Assembly: GCA_964569025.1 (NCBI GenBank)
Contig: CAZMSQ010000008.1
Location: forward strand, 1-64,000
Reading direction: 5' to 3'
DNA length: 64,000 nucleotides
Source of the DNA: CAZMSQ01 sp964569025
GTDB lineage: Bacteria > Bacteroidota > Bacteroidia > Chitinophagales > Saprospiraceae
Below are positions 26,175 to 35,446 of the stretch, one piece after another. Under the pieces are notes generated by a model. The model was not told the origin of the DNA. It saw only the letters and a program-made list of their open reading frames with translations, and ran no database searches. The position numbers and the translations under genes are program-made. Numbering within the stretch: the first letter of the stretch is position 1; every line of letters begins with the position of its first letter.

Positions 26175-28163
26175 ATGCTCAAGACGGCGTTGACGTATTC
26201 TGTTGAGGGGTATTCGGAGGAATCATTGAGGGAGTTGTACAGGCTGTTGCTTGCCCCACGGATGATTGAGGAGAAGATGTTGAAGTTGTTGCGACAGGGA
26301 AGGATAAGTAAATGGTTTTCAGGCATTGGTCAGGAGGCTATTTCTGTTGGAGCCGCAGCGGCTTTACTCCAGGATGAGTTGATTTTTACGATGCACAGGA
26401 ACCTTGGGGTCTTTACGACCAGACAGGTCCCACTGGGAAAGTTGTTTGCTCAATGGCAGGGCAAGCGATCGGGGTACACTTTGGGTCGGGACCGGTCGTT
26501 TCATTTCGGCTCGATGCCTCATGGTATTGTCGGTATGATTTCACACCTTGGCCCACAGCTATCGCTCGCTGCTGGTGTGGCGCTGGCCCACAAGCTGGCC
26601 GGAGAGGGGCGGGTTTCACTCGCGTTTACCGGTGAGGGGGGCACCAGTCAGGGGGAGTTTCACGAGGCGCTCAATGTGGCTGCAGTATGGAAACTGCCCG
26701 TCATTTTTGTAATTGAAAATAATGGGTATGGTTTATCCACCCCGACTGCAGAGCAATATGTGTGTCGTGATCTGGTAGATAAAGGAATTGGTTACGGGAT
26801 TCGGGCTGAGCAGATTGATGGCAACAACATCCTCGAAGTGCACAGGCGCATACGCGAAATAGCTGCCGGGATTCGGGAAAACCCACAACCGGTCCTTCTC
26901 GAGTGCCTGACATTCCGGATGCGTGGGCATGAAGAGGCTTCGGGTACAAAGTACGTTCCGGATGATCTGATGGCCCACTGGGCCGCTCTCGATCCGCTCA
27001 CCAACTATCAATCATTTCTCCAGGCTGAGGGCATTCTTTCCGATTATGACATCGAGTTAATGCGGGATCAGATTCGCAGAGAAATTGAGGAAGGGCTTCA
27101 GGAGGCGTTTAGTGAGCCTGATTGTGAGGCCACTATTGGCGAGGAGCTTGCAGATGTGTATGCCCCCTGGACCGGAACTGAAGTAAGTCCGGGCCCTGAG
27201 AGTCGTGAGATGCGCTTTGTTGATGCGGTGTCTGACGGGCTTCGTGAAGGGATGAGCAAGCATCCAGAGTTGGTGCTGATGGGTCAGGATATTGCTGACT
27301 ATGGCGGCGTGTTTAAGGTGACTGACGGGTTTGTGGAAGCGTTTGGAAAAGAACGGGTGCGTAATACCCCACTTTGTGAGAGCGCCATCGTTGGCATAGC
27401 TTTGGGGTTGAGTCTGAAAGGCTATAAGGCGATGGTAGAAATGCAGTTTGCAGATTTTGTGAGTTGTGGATTCAATCAAATCGTGAATAATCTTGCAAAA
27501 TTGCACTACCGATGGGGTCAGACTGCTGATGTCTGCATCCGCATGCCAACCGGTGCTGGAGTGGGTGCGGGGCCATTTCATTCGCAGAGCAATGAGGCGT
27601 GGTTTACGCATACGCCAGGCCTGAAGGTTGTGTATCCGTCAAACCCACATGATGCTAAAGGTCTCCTTCTGGCCTCGCTCGCGGATCCGAATCCCGTTCT
27701 GTTTTTTGAGCATAAGGCTTTGTACAGACGGGTGAGCGGTGCTGTGCCGGATGGGTATTACACGGTGCCCTTTGGCAAGGCCCGGGTTGTTCGTGATGGT
27801 ACGCAGGCAACCATTTTGACCTACGGGATGGGTGTCCATTGGGCTGTTGAATATGTGGAAGAAGCAGAGGCAGATGCAGAAATTGTTGATTTACGGACAT
27901 TACAGCCCTTGGATTACGATGCCATTGACGAGACGGTCAAGAAATGTCACAGGGTTCTGATTTTGCATGAAGACACTCTTTTTGGTGGAATAGGTGGTGA
28001 GCTGTCGGCCTACATCAGCGAGCATTTGTTCGAACATTTGGATGCGCCGGTGATTCGGGTGGCATCGCTGAACACCCCTGTGCCTTTTGCTGGTAATCTT
28101 GAGGAGAATTTCCTGGCGAAATCCCGCCTGAAAGAAGGGTTGGAGAAGCTGCTGGCCTATTGA
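26175..28163 (+). CDS. Fused alpha/beta E1 component of a 2-oxoacid dehydrogenase complex
   Basis: A 662-residue thiamine diphosphate enzyme in which the alpha subunit (residues about 15-325) and beta subunit (about 340-662) are joined. The alpha part has SKWFSGIGQEAISVG, HRNLG and a TPP/Mg site reading GEGGTSQGEF...ENNGYG. The beta part begins MRFVDAVSDGLREGM and includes LMGQDIADYGGVFKVT and TPLCESAIVGIALG. The fused form is common in Bacteroidota and is usually assigned to the branched-chain 2-oxoacid dehydrogenase; pyruvate or another 2-oxoacid is possible. E2 and E3 genes are not adjacent. It is divergent from rimP. Confidence 0.9.
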   Translation: MLKTALTYSVEGYSEESLRELYRLLLAPRMIEEKMLKLLRQGRISKWFSGIGQEAISVGAAAALLQDELIFTMHRNLGVFTTRQVPLGKLFAQWQGKRSGYTLGRDRSFHFGSMPHGIVGMISHLGPQLSLAAGVALAHKLAGEGRVSLAFTGEGGTSQGEFHEALNVAAVWKLPVIFVIENNGYGLSTPTAEQYVCRDLVDKGIGYGIRAEQIDGNNILEVHRRIREIAAGIRENPQPVLLECLTFRMRGHEEASGTKYVPDDLMAHWAALDPLTNYQSFLQAEGILSDYDIELMRDQIRREIEEGLQEAFSEPDCEATIGEELADVYAPWTGTEVSPGPESREMRFVDAVSDGLREGMSKHPELVLMGQDIADYGGVFKVTDGFVEAFGKERVRNTPLCESAIVGIALGLSLKGYKAMVEMQFADFVSCGFNQIVNNLAKLHYRWGQTADVCIRMPTGAGVGAGPFHSQSNEAWFTHTPGLKVVYPSNPHDAKGLLLASLADPNPVLFFEHKALYRRVSGAVPDGYYTVPFGKARVVRDGTQATILTYGMGVHWAVEYVEEAEADAEIVDLRTLQPLDYDAIDETVKKCHRVLILHEDTLFGGIGGELSAYISEHLFEHLDAPVIRVASLNTPVPFAGNLEENFLAKSRLKEGLEKLLAY

Positions 28164-28232
28164 AAGGAGTCGATGGACTCCAGTGAGGAGAGTCAAAAAA
28201 ATATAGAAGTCATTCATTGTTAAGAAACGCAC

Positions 28233-28673
28233 ATGAGTAAGGATTTTGAGAATTTGGTTGCAATCACAGGTCTCGGTGGGTTGCATCAATTAATTGCCAA
28301 CCGGACGAACGGGTTAATCGTGGAGCAAGTCGGAACGGGCAAGCGGCACTTCGCTTCATCCCGGAAGCATGAGTTTACACCACTTGGTTCAATCGGCATT
28401 TACACCAATAACAACGAAACTGTTGAGTTGGTGAAGGTATTCCGGACAATGAAAGCCTCTGAGGCTGACCATCCGATCCCCGAGAAACAGGCCGACCCCG
28501 ATGCGCTCCGGGCATATTTTGAAATCATTTTGCCGGATTATGACCGTGATCAGGTCTCTGTCTCCGATATGCGGAAAGTCGTCAAGTGGTTCAGAATTGT
28601 TGATGAGCACAATCTGATTCCTGAGGAGGAGACTGAAACCGATACTGAGGAAAACTCAGAGGAGGAGGAATAA
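28233..28673 (+). CDS. DUF5606 family protein
   Basis: A 146-residue soluble protein conserved in Bacteroidota. The N-terminal part (NLVAITGLGGLHQLIANRTNGLIVE) looks like a small beta-barrel; a helical middle (about residues 75-125) and a strongly acidic Glu/Asp/Thr tail follow. No catalytic motif is recognisable and the function is unknown. It follows the E1 gene by 69 bases, which include a short GGAGTC/GACTCC hairpin, and ends 5 bases before a convergent gene. Confidence 0.75.
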   Translation: MSKDFENLVAITGLGGLHQLIANRTNGLIVEQVGTGKRHFASSRKHEFTPLGSIGIYTNNNETVELVKVFRTMKASEADHPIPEKQADPDALRAYFEIILPDYDRDQVSVSDMRKVVKWFRIVDEHNLIPEEETETDTEENSEEEE

Positions 28674-28678
28674 CAGGA

Positions 28679-29440
28679 TTACCTTTTTGTAAGGAGGGGA
28701 TCGAAGGGATCGTCTTTATAGCCGAGCTTTGAGAGGCTTGTTGCACCCTGCACATTGGTGAGTTCCATCTCAAACGAAGAGGTGGAGTGGGTGGTGGCGA
28801 CTGTAGCTCCCGAATCAAGCACTTTCCAATTTTCCCAGCTTGAGTAAACCCCTCCCACCGGGATGATGGAAGTCCACATCTTCCAGCCTGTTGGCCTTTT
28901 ATGCTCATCGAGTATCCAAAGGTATGAGTCTCCGGGAGTGACTCCGCCAGATGTATATCTGATGAGCAACTGTGGAGGTGCACCTTCTTCACTGACGATG
29001 CCCCGAATTGTTCCGGGGTCGAAGCATTTGACCGGGGCACAAAACCAAAACGAATCATTGCACCAGAAACTCCAGGCTTTTTGAAGGGCGCTTTCGAGTT
29101 CTTTGCCAGTAAGTAGCGACCCGTTGAGGAAGGCAACACCCGTTTGGTCACTCAGGCGTAACAGGACACTGTGAGACCCCCACTCGATGCGGGCAAGCTG
29201 CCGAGATTTGTCCCACAGATAATGATGTCGACCTGCAAACGTAAATGTCAGGGCATTTGTGGAAATCCATTTGTCATAGCTGACTGCCTTGAGCATTTCA
29301 GTTGCCAGAGAGTCGGCCTCTGGTCCGGTGGTATACTCGGGGAGTGGCTCATGTCCCATAATTGCACCTGCGGTGATAATCCCCAGTAGTGCCAGCACTC
29401 CAAATCCTAGAATTTTCCACCGTTTTTTCATCCTGCGCAT
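28679..29440 (-). CDS. Uncharacterised membrane-anchored or secreted protein
   Basis: A 253-residue protein with a basic start and a hydrophobic segment (ILGFGVLALLGIITAGAIMG, about residues 9-28) that acts as a signal or anchor. The rest looks like a beta-rich periplasmic domain: alternating strands such as ALTFTFAGRHHYLWDKSRQLARIEW and a D-E-H-K-R-P-T-G-W-K-M-W turn reminiscent of lipoprotein carrier LolA/LolB-like or outer-membrane lipoprotein folds. I do not recognise the family with certainty. It is convergent with the DUF5606 gene. Confidence 0.6.
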   Translation of the reverse strand: MRRMKKRWKILGFGVLALLGIITAGAIMGHEPLPEYTTGPEADSLATEMLKAVSYDKWISTNALTFTFAGRHHYLWDKSRQLARIEWGSHSVLLRLSDQTGVAFLNGSLLTGKELESALQKAWSFWCNDSFWFCAPVKCFDPGTIRGIVSEEGAPPQLLIRYTSGGVTPGDSYLWILDEHKRPTGWKMWTSIIPVGGVYSSWENWKVLDSGATVATTHSTSSFEMELTNVQGATSLSKLGYKDDPFDPLLTKR

Positions 29441-29550
29441 GCCCGTTGATTTGGTCAGGATAACCTTGCATCTGACGATTTGTTCAGCTTGGCGGAGGGA
29501 AACGGGGCAAAACAGGAGTTACCTGAATTTGCGTGTACCGCTATGAATCT

Positions 29551-31488
29551 TCAGTCATCGCGACGGGCGATTCGTTCCATCAGGCGGTGGCTGATTCGCA
29601 GGAAGTCCATCTCGGTAATGATTCCCACCAGTTCATTATCGGTGACCACAGGCAGGCAGCCGATTTTTTTGTCGCGCATTATTTCCATGGCTTTCAGGAT
29701 GGTGTCTTTCGGATTGATGGTGATCGGTTGTTCAATCATCAGGTCTTTCACTGTGATGGTACCGGGTGTGGAACCACGGACCCGACTGCGTGTCGAGAAG
29801 TGGCGCAGGAGCAAGCGAGAGGTAACAAGACCAACAAGTTGTCCCTTTTTGTCTTCAACTGGGGTATAGCGAACTTTCCGCCAATCCATCATTTCGGCAA
29901 CCAGTTCGACGATGTCATCTTTTTGAACGGTAAACAAGTCGGTGGTCATGCACTCCTCGACCTTAAGTTTGGCGGGGTGATAGTCTTCGAGATCGTGTAA
30001 TTCGGGCATAGGCCAGGTGTGAACGGGGAGTTCCTTTTGTTGATTTTTTACGATGGAGGAGGTCAGGGCCGAAAGGGCCTCATCCCGATTGGTATTCTGT
30101 TGGAGGTGCGAATATGCCCGGAGCATCCACCTCGCTCCATTTCGGTGAGATTTTGCCCGTTCTTCGATGATATGGAGGGTGCGGTCGATATCTTCGGTCT
30201 TGACCTGTTGCAACTCAAGACCCTCCCGTGCGATTGGCAGCAGTTCCTTGAGGATAAGATCACAAGCACCGAGTTTTTGGTCATTCAGCCAGGTAAATGT
30301 TGCATCAATTCCGTATCGGGCTGCTTTGACGAAGTTATCTTTGATATCAGCGAAGGAGAGCTGGGTGGTGATATCTGGGCAGTGGCGTGCGAGGCCAGTA
30401 ACAGCGCCTAGCCAAAAAGCGGCATTGGCCACTTCATCGATGATTGTCGGGCCGGCAGGGAGCACCCGGTTTTCTATTCTGAGGTGTGGCTTTCCGTTCG
30501 GGCTGATACCGTAGCAGGGGCGGTTCCATCGATATACCGTGGAGTTATGGACTTGCAGGGCCCGCAGGCGTGGTACTTTCCCCTGGCGAATCAGAGCGGC
30601 AGAATCCTCTTCGACGTCACCGGCCAGCAAAACTCGAAAACGGGCGATGTCTTCCTTGTAGATTTCGAGGATGGACTGATCCAGCCACTCGTTCCCGAAG
30701 TTAACCCTTGGGCTGCGTTCACGCATATGGTCGTGAGTTGTCCGGGTATCAAGCGCCTGTTGAAAGAGGGCTATCCGGCTTTCGTGCCAGAGCCGCCTGC
30801 CAAAAACGATTGGAGAATTTGCAGCTATGGCCATCACAGGAGCAGCGAGGGCTTGTGAGATGTTGTGCATGTGCACAAAATCTGAAGGTGCTACTTGCAG
30901 GTGGACCTGGAAACTTGTGTTACAGGCTTCCAGCAGGGGAGAATCGTGTTTGACCAAAAGCTCATCGATACCCATCAGCCGTAGTTCATATCCTGATCCT
31001 ATCAACTGGTCGTTGATTGAGTCCATGAGTGCTTTGTACCGGGTTTTCGGCGTTAGATTATGCAGCTCAAGGTCAGATTTGCGAAAGGTGGGCAGAATGC
31101 CGGTCAAAATGAGATTAGAGCGAAAGGGTTTAAGCCGCTGCCTGATCTGGCCAATTTTACTGGAGAGCTCATTTTCAAGGGCTGAGAAGCAATCACCGGA
31201 AAACGTCCGGGGGTCCAGATTGATTTCCAGATTAAACCTGGCCAGCTCCGTTTCTACCCAGGGGAGATCTTTCATGGTTTCGAGGACTTCCATGGCAATT
31301 GGTGCCGGCTTGAAGGTCCTGTCGAAAATCAGACACATTTCCTGCTCGGCACCAATGCGAACCGGATCGGTTTCAAACCAATCATGCTCAATCATATGGT
31401 GGAGTGACTCAACATCATTGAGCAGATGCCGCACGAAGCGGTGCATCTGTTCGTTATCCTTTAAGGTATTGACTTTTTGTTCTCCCAT
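29551..31488 (-). CDS. GCS2-like carboxylate-amine ligase fused to two CBS domains
   Basis: A 645-residue cytoplasmic protein. Residues about 35-470 form a glutamate-cysteine ligase type 2 domain (RIGAEQEMCLI with metal-binding Glu residues, NTSFQVHLQV, RIENRVLPAGPT). After a linker, a CBS pair covers about 505-640 (VEECMTTDLFTVQKDD; VKDLMIEQPITINPKD). GCS2 enzymes such as YbdK join a carboxylate to an amine using ATP; CBS pairs usually bind adenine nucleotides and regulate the attached enzyme. The fusion therefore suggests a ligase controlled by energy charge. The substrate is unknown; glutathione synthesis is not supported because no gshB is nearby. Confidence 0.8.
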   Translation of the reverse strand: MGEQKVNTLKDNEQMHRFVRHLLNDVESLHHMIEHDWFETDPVRIGAEQEMCLIFDRTFKPAPIAMEVLETMKDLPWVETELARFNLEINLDPRTFSGDCFSALENELSSKIGQIRQRLKPFRSNLILTGILPTFRKSDLELHNLTPKTRYKALMDSINDQLIGSGYELRLMGIDELLVKHDSPLLEACNTSFQVHLQVAPSDFVHMHNISQALAAPVMAIAANSPIVFGRRLWHESRIALFQQALDTRTTHDHMRERSPRVNFGNEWLDQSILEIYKEDIARFRVLLAGDVEEDSAALIRQGKVPRLRALQVHNSTVYRWNRPCYGISPNGKPHLRIENRVLPAGPTIIDEVANAAFWLGAVTGLARHCPDITTQLSFADIKDNFVKAARYGIDATFTWLNDQKLGACDLILKELLPIAREGLELQQVKTEDIDRTLHIIEERAKSHRNGARWMLRAYSHLQQNTNRDEALSALTSSIVKNQQKELPVHTWPMPELHDLEDYHPAKLKVEECMTTDLFTVQKDDIVELVAEMMDWRKVRYTPVEDKKGQLVGLVTSRLLLRHFSTRSRVRGSTPGTITVKDLMIEQPITINPKDTILKAMEIMRDKKIGCLPVVTDNELVGIITEMDFLRISHRLMERIARRDD

Positions 31489-31608
31489 AAATTCGGGCTC
31501 CTCAGGTTATTTCAGTTTGGGAAAGAGACGCATCTATGGGAATAAAAATACGTCTTATTTTTCTTTCAGGAAATCTTCTTTCAATCTCTTTGTCAATAAA
31601 CAACGGAC

Positions 31609-32139
31609 ATGCGGGCGATCTTTTTTTTGATTCCAGTCATAGCGATACTCACTTCCTGTACACCTGAGGATGAGGGAGCTTTTCTGTTTGAGATTCCTTA
31701 TCAGGCTTCATTTGTTATGCCGGCAGGGCTGGACCCATTTCAGGGTCATTTTTTTGTCAATCGCATTGACAGCCGGATGGCTGCCAATCTGAGCGAACGG
31801 CTCCTTGCTGCGGAGGATGTCATAAGCATCGATCCGAGGTCTGCTTCTATTTCAGCTATTGGGAGCAATGCCAGATACGATATGATTCGGGAAATTTCTG
31901 TTCGGATATACAATGAAAACCCACAGAGCAATTCACTTGCTCCATGGTTGGAGTTGTTTTATCGGGATGATGAAAATTTACGGAATGCCGGAAGTACTAT
32001 CGATTTACTGCCTACGCAAGTGAACGCCAGAGACGAGGCACTTGAGGATGAGTTTTACATTGTTGTCCTCGTATTTCTGCGGGCTCCCACGATACAAACG
32101 ATTGATACTCGCCTTGATCTGAGCCTTGTTGTGCGTTAG
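31609..32139 (+). CDS. Putative lipoprotein, unknown function
   Basis: A 176-residue protein with a lipoprotein signal (IFFLIPVIAILTSC, Cys at about residue 17). The mature part begins with acidic residues and contains FEIPYQASFVMPAGLDPFQGHFFVNRI and an ending rich in beta strands (EFYIVVLVFLRAPTIQ). No family was recognised. It is divergent from the GCS2-CBS gene. The 245 bases after it (32140-32384) contain scattered GGTCC/GGACC words but no gene, promoter or terminator that I can support. Confidence 0.6.
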   Translation: MRAIFFLIPVIAILTSCTPEDEGAFLFEIPYQASFVMPAGLDPFQGHFFVNRIDSRMAANLSERLLAAEDVISIDPRSASISAIGSNARYDMIREISVRIYNENPQSNSLAPWLELFYRDDENLRNAGSTIDLLPTQVNARDEALEDEFYIVVLVFLRAPTIQTIDTRLDLSLVVR

Positions 32140-32384
32140 CACTCTTTTGTGATGGTCCAATTGTAATATCAGGGATATGTCCATCAGACCGTCATAATGG
32201 ACCCCCTCGCAGTATGGTCCAAAGCCATCATTTTTTGTCAATTGCCCATTTAAAAAGCAAGAGTTTCTTATCGGTTGCAAGAGTTTGTATCAGGTGAGAT
32301 GTTGACGAACGACTTTGCAAAGAAAGTAACCTGATAGTGAGGACCTGACAGAAAATAAGTGAATCCCTACATGAAAGATCTTGG

Positions 32385-33557
32385 TCAATGCTGTGGTTGG
32401 AGCGGTAAGAAGCCGAGGGCTTTTCGCATCAGGTGAAAAATCTGGGTATTATCCCGAATGCCATTGAAAAGGTGGGCCCCGGGCCCAAAGGCGAAGACAG
32501 GAACCATGACTGCAGTATGATAGTCGGATGTGAAAGCGGTGATCATTTTTTCGGAAGTGGAGCCGGGGTTTATGGCAAATCCTCCGGTTTCGTGATCTGC
32601 TGTGATGATGACGAGCGTTTCGCCGTCTTGTTCTGCAAAATCAAGAACCTGACCGATGGCTTTATCAAAATCGATCATTTCTGAAATAATGTAATCTGCA
32701 TCATTGGCGTGACCGCCCCAATCAATTTGGCCACCTTCAATCATGAGGAAGAACCCCTTTTGGGTGTGTGCTTTCAAAAATTCAGGTGCCATGCTGGCTG
32801 CTGTTGGCAGGTATGATCGACCCTGCGAAGCGGGCAGAGGGTCGCTGTCAGCGGTGAAGAAGACAAAATTATCAAAGGGAGGGGTTACTATGCGATCAAA
32901 TTCATGATTAAAATAATCTTGTACAATGTACCCGTTTGCCTCCATTTCTGCGATGAGGTTTCGCTCATCATCTGACCTGCGATCAAAGTACTTTTTGCCT
33001 CCTCCGATGAGAAGGTCAATCTCTGTATTGAGGATTTCACCCGCGATTTCCTCCATGTTATTTCGGCTTGGCTGGTGAGCCACGAATGAGGCTGGCGTTG
33101 CATGGACCACTGTGGAGGTCGTAACGATACCAGTAGCCAGGCCTTTGGATTCAGCTTCTTCAAGGATTGTGGTACAAGGTGTGAGATCATGTGACATGCC
33201 GACTACTCCATTTTTGGTTTTCACGCCACATGAAAAAGCTGTAGCTCCGGCTGCGGAATCAGTGATGAGCTTCTGGGCAGATGTGGTTTTGATCAATCCG
33301 ACCACTGGGCATCGCTCAAGGTTAAGTGGTTGTTGGCTGGCATACATGCCGGCTGTGATTTGTGTGATGCCCATGCCGTCTCCTATCATGAGGATGACAT
33401 TTCTGGCCAAGGGTTCGTCTCTGTGTTGTAACGGATCAATAAGCTTGGCTGCTTGACTTCCCGCCTGTTGGTCAGGCACCGTGTGCTGGGCCGGAAGGAT
33501 TGCCGGGATATACAAAATCAGGCTTGTTGCCCAGTAACTCAACCAAAGCTTCATCAT
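32385..33557 (-). CDS. Alkaline phosphatase
   Basis: A 390-residue secreted metalloenzyme of the PhoA superfamily with an N-terminal signal peptide (WATSLILYIPAILPAQH). Zinc/magnesium ligands and the nucleophile are visible: MIGDGMG (first Asp), TDSAAGATAFSCG (nucleophile Ser), DWGGHANDAD, and TADHETGG. It releases phosphate from monoesters in the periplasm. It lies 65 bases downstream of dprA on the same strand. A promoter of its own was not found. Confidence 0.93.
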   Translation of the reverse strand: MMKLWLSYWATSLILYIPAILPAQHTVPDQQAGSQAAKLIDPLQHRDEPLARNVILMIGDGMGITQITAGMYASQQPLNLERCPVVGLIKTTSAQKLITDSAAGATAFSCGVKTKNGVVGMSHDLTPCTTILEEAESKGLATGIVTTSTVVHATPASFVAHQPSRNNMEEIAGEILNTEIDLLIGGGKKYFDRRSDDERNLIAEMEANGYIVQDYFNHEFDRIVTPPFDNFVFFTADSDPLPASQGRSYLPTAASMAPEFLKAHTQKGFFLMIEGGQIDWGGHANDADYIISEMIDFDKAIGQVLDFAEQDGETLVIITADHETGGFAINPGSTSEKMITAFTSDYHTAVMVPVFAFGPGAHLFNGIRDNTQIFHLMRKALGFLPLQPQH

Positions 33558-33622
33558 CTCAATTGCTTGTGCCCGTAAAAAAACGGGTTTTTTTGGAGTT
33601 GTGCTACTCTTGTCGACTGAAT

Positions 33623-34783
33623 CTACTCTTTGTTTGTGTAGGGTATTCCACTGGCATCGGCGGCGAGGTATCGGTTGCCGGGCATACTTCTGATGAGGCC
33701 CTTGATTTCTAATTGCAGGAGGGTTGAAGACAAGTTCCCGGGGGTTGTGTGTAAATGATAAGCCAGATAATCGAGGCTTGATGCAGGGTGTTTAGACAGC
33801 ATTTCAAGAAGTTGAGATTCATTTTCCGGAAGATCAAGGGGTAATTGCTGTTGGGTGTTTTTCACGGATAATGCCTGATCCCACCCCATGAAGTAGGCCA
33901 CATCTGCCCCACATTCAATGAGGGCTGCTTTGTGGGTTCTGATCAGTTTGTGGCACCCTGAGGATCGTTCTGAGGTCACGTGACCAGGGATTGCGAACAC
34001 ATCTTTATGGTAGCCATTGGCCAGTTCGGCTGTAATAATGGAACCTCCCCGAGCTGCCGTTTCAATCACGATGACAGCGTCTGCCAGTCCGGCAATGATT
34101 CTGTTTCGCATGGGAAAGTTTTCTCGAGTTGGTTTTGTATAGGAATGAAATTCTGTCAGGAGTGAGCCCCTGTCCATCATTTTATGTGCAACAGAAGTAT
34201 GGGTTCCCGGATAGATGTTTCTGAATCCGCTGCCAAGCACGCCGGTGGTGGGTACCTGATGGCGCAGGCAAGCGCGATGGGCTCTTATATCGATGCCATA
34301 TGCAAGACCGCTTACTATGTGGATGCCATATGGCGCCAGATCTTCTACCAGGCGATCTGTCATGGTGCGGCCGTAATCTGTTGGCGAGCGAGTGCCGATA
34401 ATGGCTACTATGCGTGCAGTATTCAAGGAGGCGTTGCCTCTGCTGTAGAGCATGACCGGAGCATCCGGGAGCTGCCTGAGTCTTCGGGGGTATCCTGGGT
34501 CTGTAAAAAACAGAGGGGTGATTTGGTGTTCGCGTATGAATGAGAGCTCCTTTTCAGCATCGGCAAGTACAGAGGGCTTCGATAGTTGGGAGACGATTGC
34601 GGGACCAATGCCTGGAATTTGAAGAAGTTGTTTTTGAGAGCTTGAAAAAACCTCTGCCGGAGAGCCGCAATAACTGAGAAGCGTTCTTGCTGTCACTGAC
34701 CCTACATTCGGAATCATTGTCAGAGCGATTTGGAAAAGGAGTTCTTTTTCGTCCGGAAGTTGGGGTTGGTCATTCGTATTCAT
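33623..34783 (-). CDS. dprA: DNA-processing protein DprA
   Basis: A 386-residue protein that loads RecA onto incoming single-stranded DNA during transformation. A helix-hairpin-helix start (MIPNVGSVTARTLLSYCG) is followed by the Rossmann-type DprA domain (about residues 85-290, with GSRSPTDYG-like IGTRSPTDYG, VSGLAYGIDIRAH and LGSGFRNIYPGTH) and a C-terminal winged-helix domain (about 325-380). The start at 34783 is preferred because upstream residues lack homology. It is divergent from the SH3-domain gene across 74 bases. Confidence 0.94.
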   Translation of the reverse strand: MNTNDQPQLPDEKELLFQIALTMIPNVGSVTARTLLSYCGSPAEVFSSSQKQLLQIPGIGPAIVSQLSKPSVLADAEKELSFIREHQITPLFFTDPGYPRRLRQLPDAPVMLYSRGNASLNTARIVAIIGTRSPTDYGRTMTDRLVEDLAPYGIHIVSGLAYGIDIRAHRACLRHQVPTTGVLGSGFRNIYPGTHTSVAHKMMDRGSLLTEFHSYTKPTRENFPMRNRIIAGLADAVIVIETAARGGSIITAELANGYHKDVFAIPGHVTSERSSGCHKLIRTHKAALIECGADVAYFMGWDQALSVKNTQQQLPLDLPENESQLLEMLSKHPASSLDYLAYHLHTTPGNLSSTLLQLEIKGLIRSMPGNRYLAADASGIPYTNKE

Positions 34784-34857
34784 GGTCTGGAGACTAATCG
34801 CATTTGTGTTCGTTCTATTATATTTGGGTTGAAGGAATAGGAAATTCCCGAACAATT

Positions 34858-35421
34858 ATGAGTGAGGATACACAAGGTGGTTCCGGTGGCTTCTTGCCGA
34901 AAATTGAGGTGCTTCTTTTGGTTCTTCTCTTAGCTATTTTCCTTGTATGGGGAATCAGCCGGTGCAACAGTCGTAACGCAGAGCTCGAGCAGCTTGAGGC
35001 ATTGAACACCCCGGATAGTCTCACAGAGGTTGGGCTTTCCAAAGAGCCCCCTAACCAATCGGGCGCCTTAGATTTAGTCGATAGTCGGGTTTCTCAAAAT
35101 GGGCCTTCCTCACTATCCAATGAAAATCAAAAGGCAAGTGCTTTGTCAGGGCAGAATTTGCCTATTTTGTTTGTGACAATTAATGGGTTGAACCTGCGGA
35201 CAGGACCGCATCTCGATAGTCTCGTTATTCTCAAGTTGCCCTTGTACGAAAAGGTATGGTATCTCGGTGCTTATACTGATTTTGTGGATACCATTAACCT
35301 TGGATATATTGAGGCTGTTGAGCCTTGGTTCAAAGTGAGGCACAAAAAGGGCCATGAGGGCTGGGTATACGGTGCCGGGGTGGATTTTTACAAGTATAAG
35401 AGGGAGGGGGTCCTTGAGTAA
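34858..35421 (+). CDS. Membrane-anchored SH3-domain protein
   Basis: A 187-residue protein with one membrane segment (IEVLLLVLLLAIFLVWGI, about residues 15-32), a serine- and asparagine-rich linker and a C-terminal bacterial SH3 domain (about 100-180, with VTINGLNLRTGPHLDS and GWVYGAGVDF). Bacterial SH3 domains often bind peptidoglycan or peptides. It is convergent with the glucosaminidase-like gene, and the two ends are 25 bases apart. A TATATTTG box lies at 34819-34826, but no -33 box stands 20 bases upstream. Confidence 0.75.
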   Translation: MSEDTQGGSGGFLPKIEVLLLVLLLAIFLVWGISRCNSRNAELEQLEALNTPDSLTEVGLSKEPPNQSGALDLVDSRVSQNGPSSLSNENQKASALSGQNLPILFVTINGLNLRTGPHLDSLVILKLPLYEKVWYLGAYTDFVDTINLGYIEAVEPWFKVRHKKGHEGWVYGAGVDFYKYKREGVLE

Positions 35422-35446
35422 GGGCCCCTCCCTGAGTGGGATACCC

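Noticed and set aside
32140..32384. Scattered GGTCC/GGACC words as a possible repeat or riboswitch
   Set aside because: Spacing is irregular, the copies are short and no stable nested pairing is apparent.
33572..33594. Short hairpin CCCGT/ACGGG with a T-run between dprA and the phosphatase gene
   Set aside because: The T-run suits only the plus strand, where no gene ends; the 5-bp stem with a loop of A residues is probably chance in AT-rich sequence.
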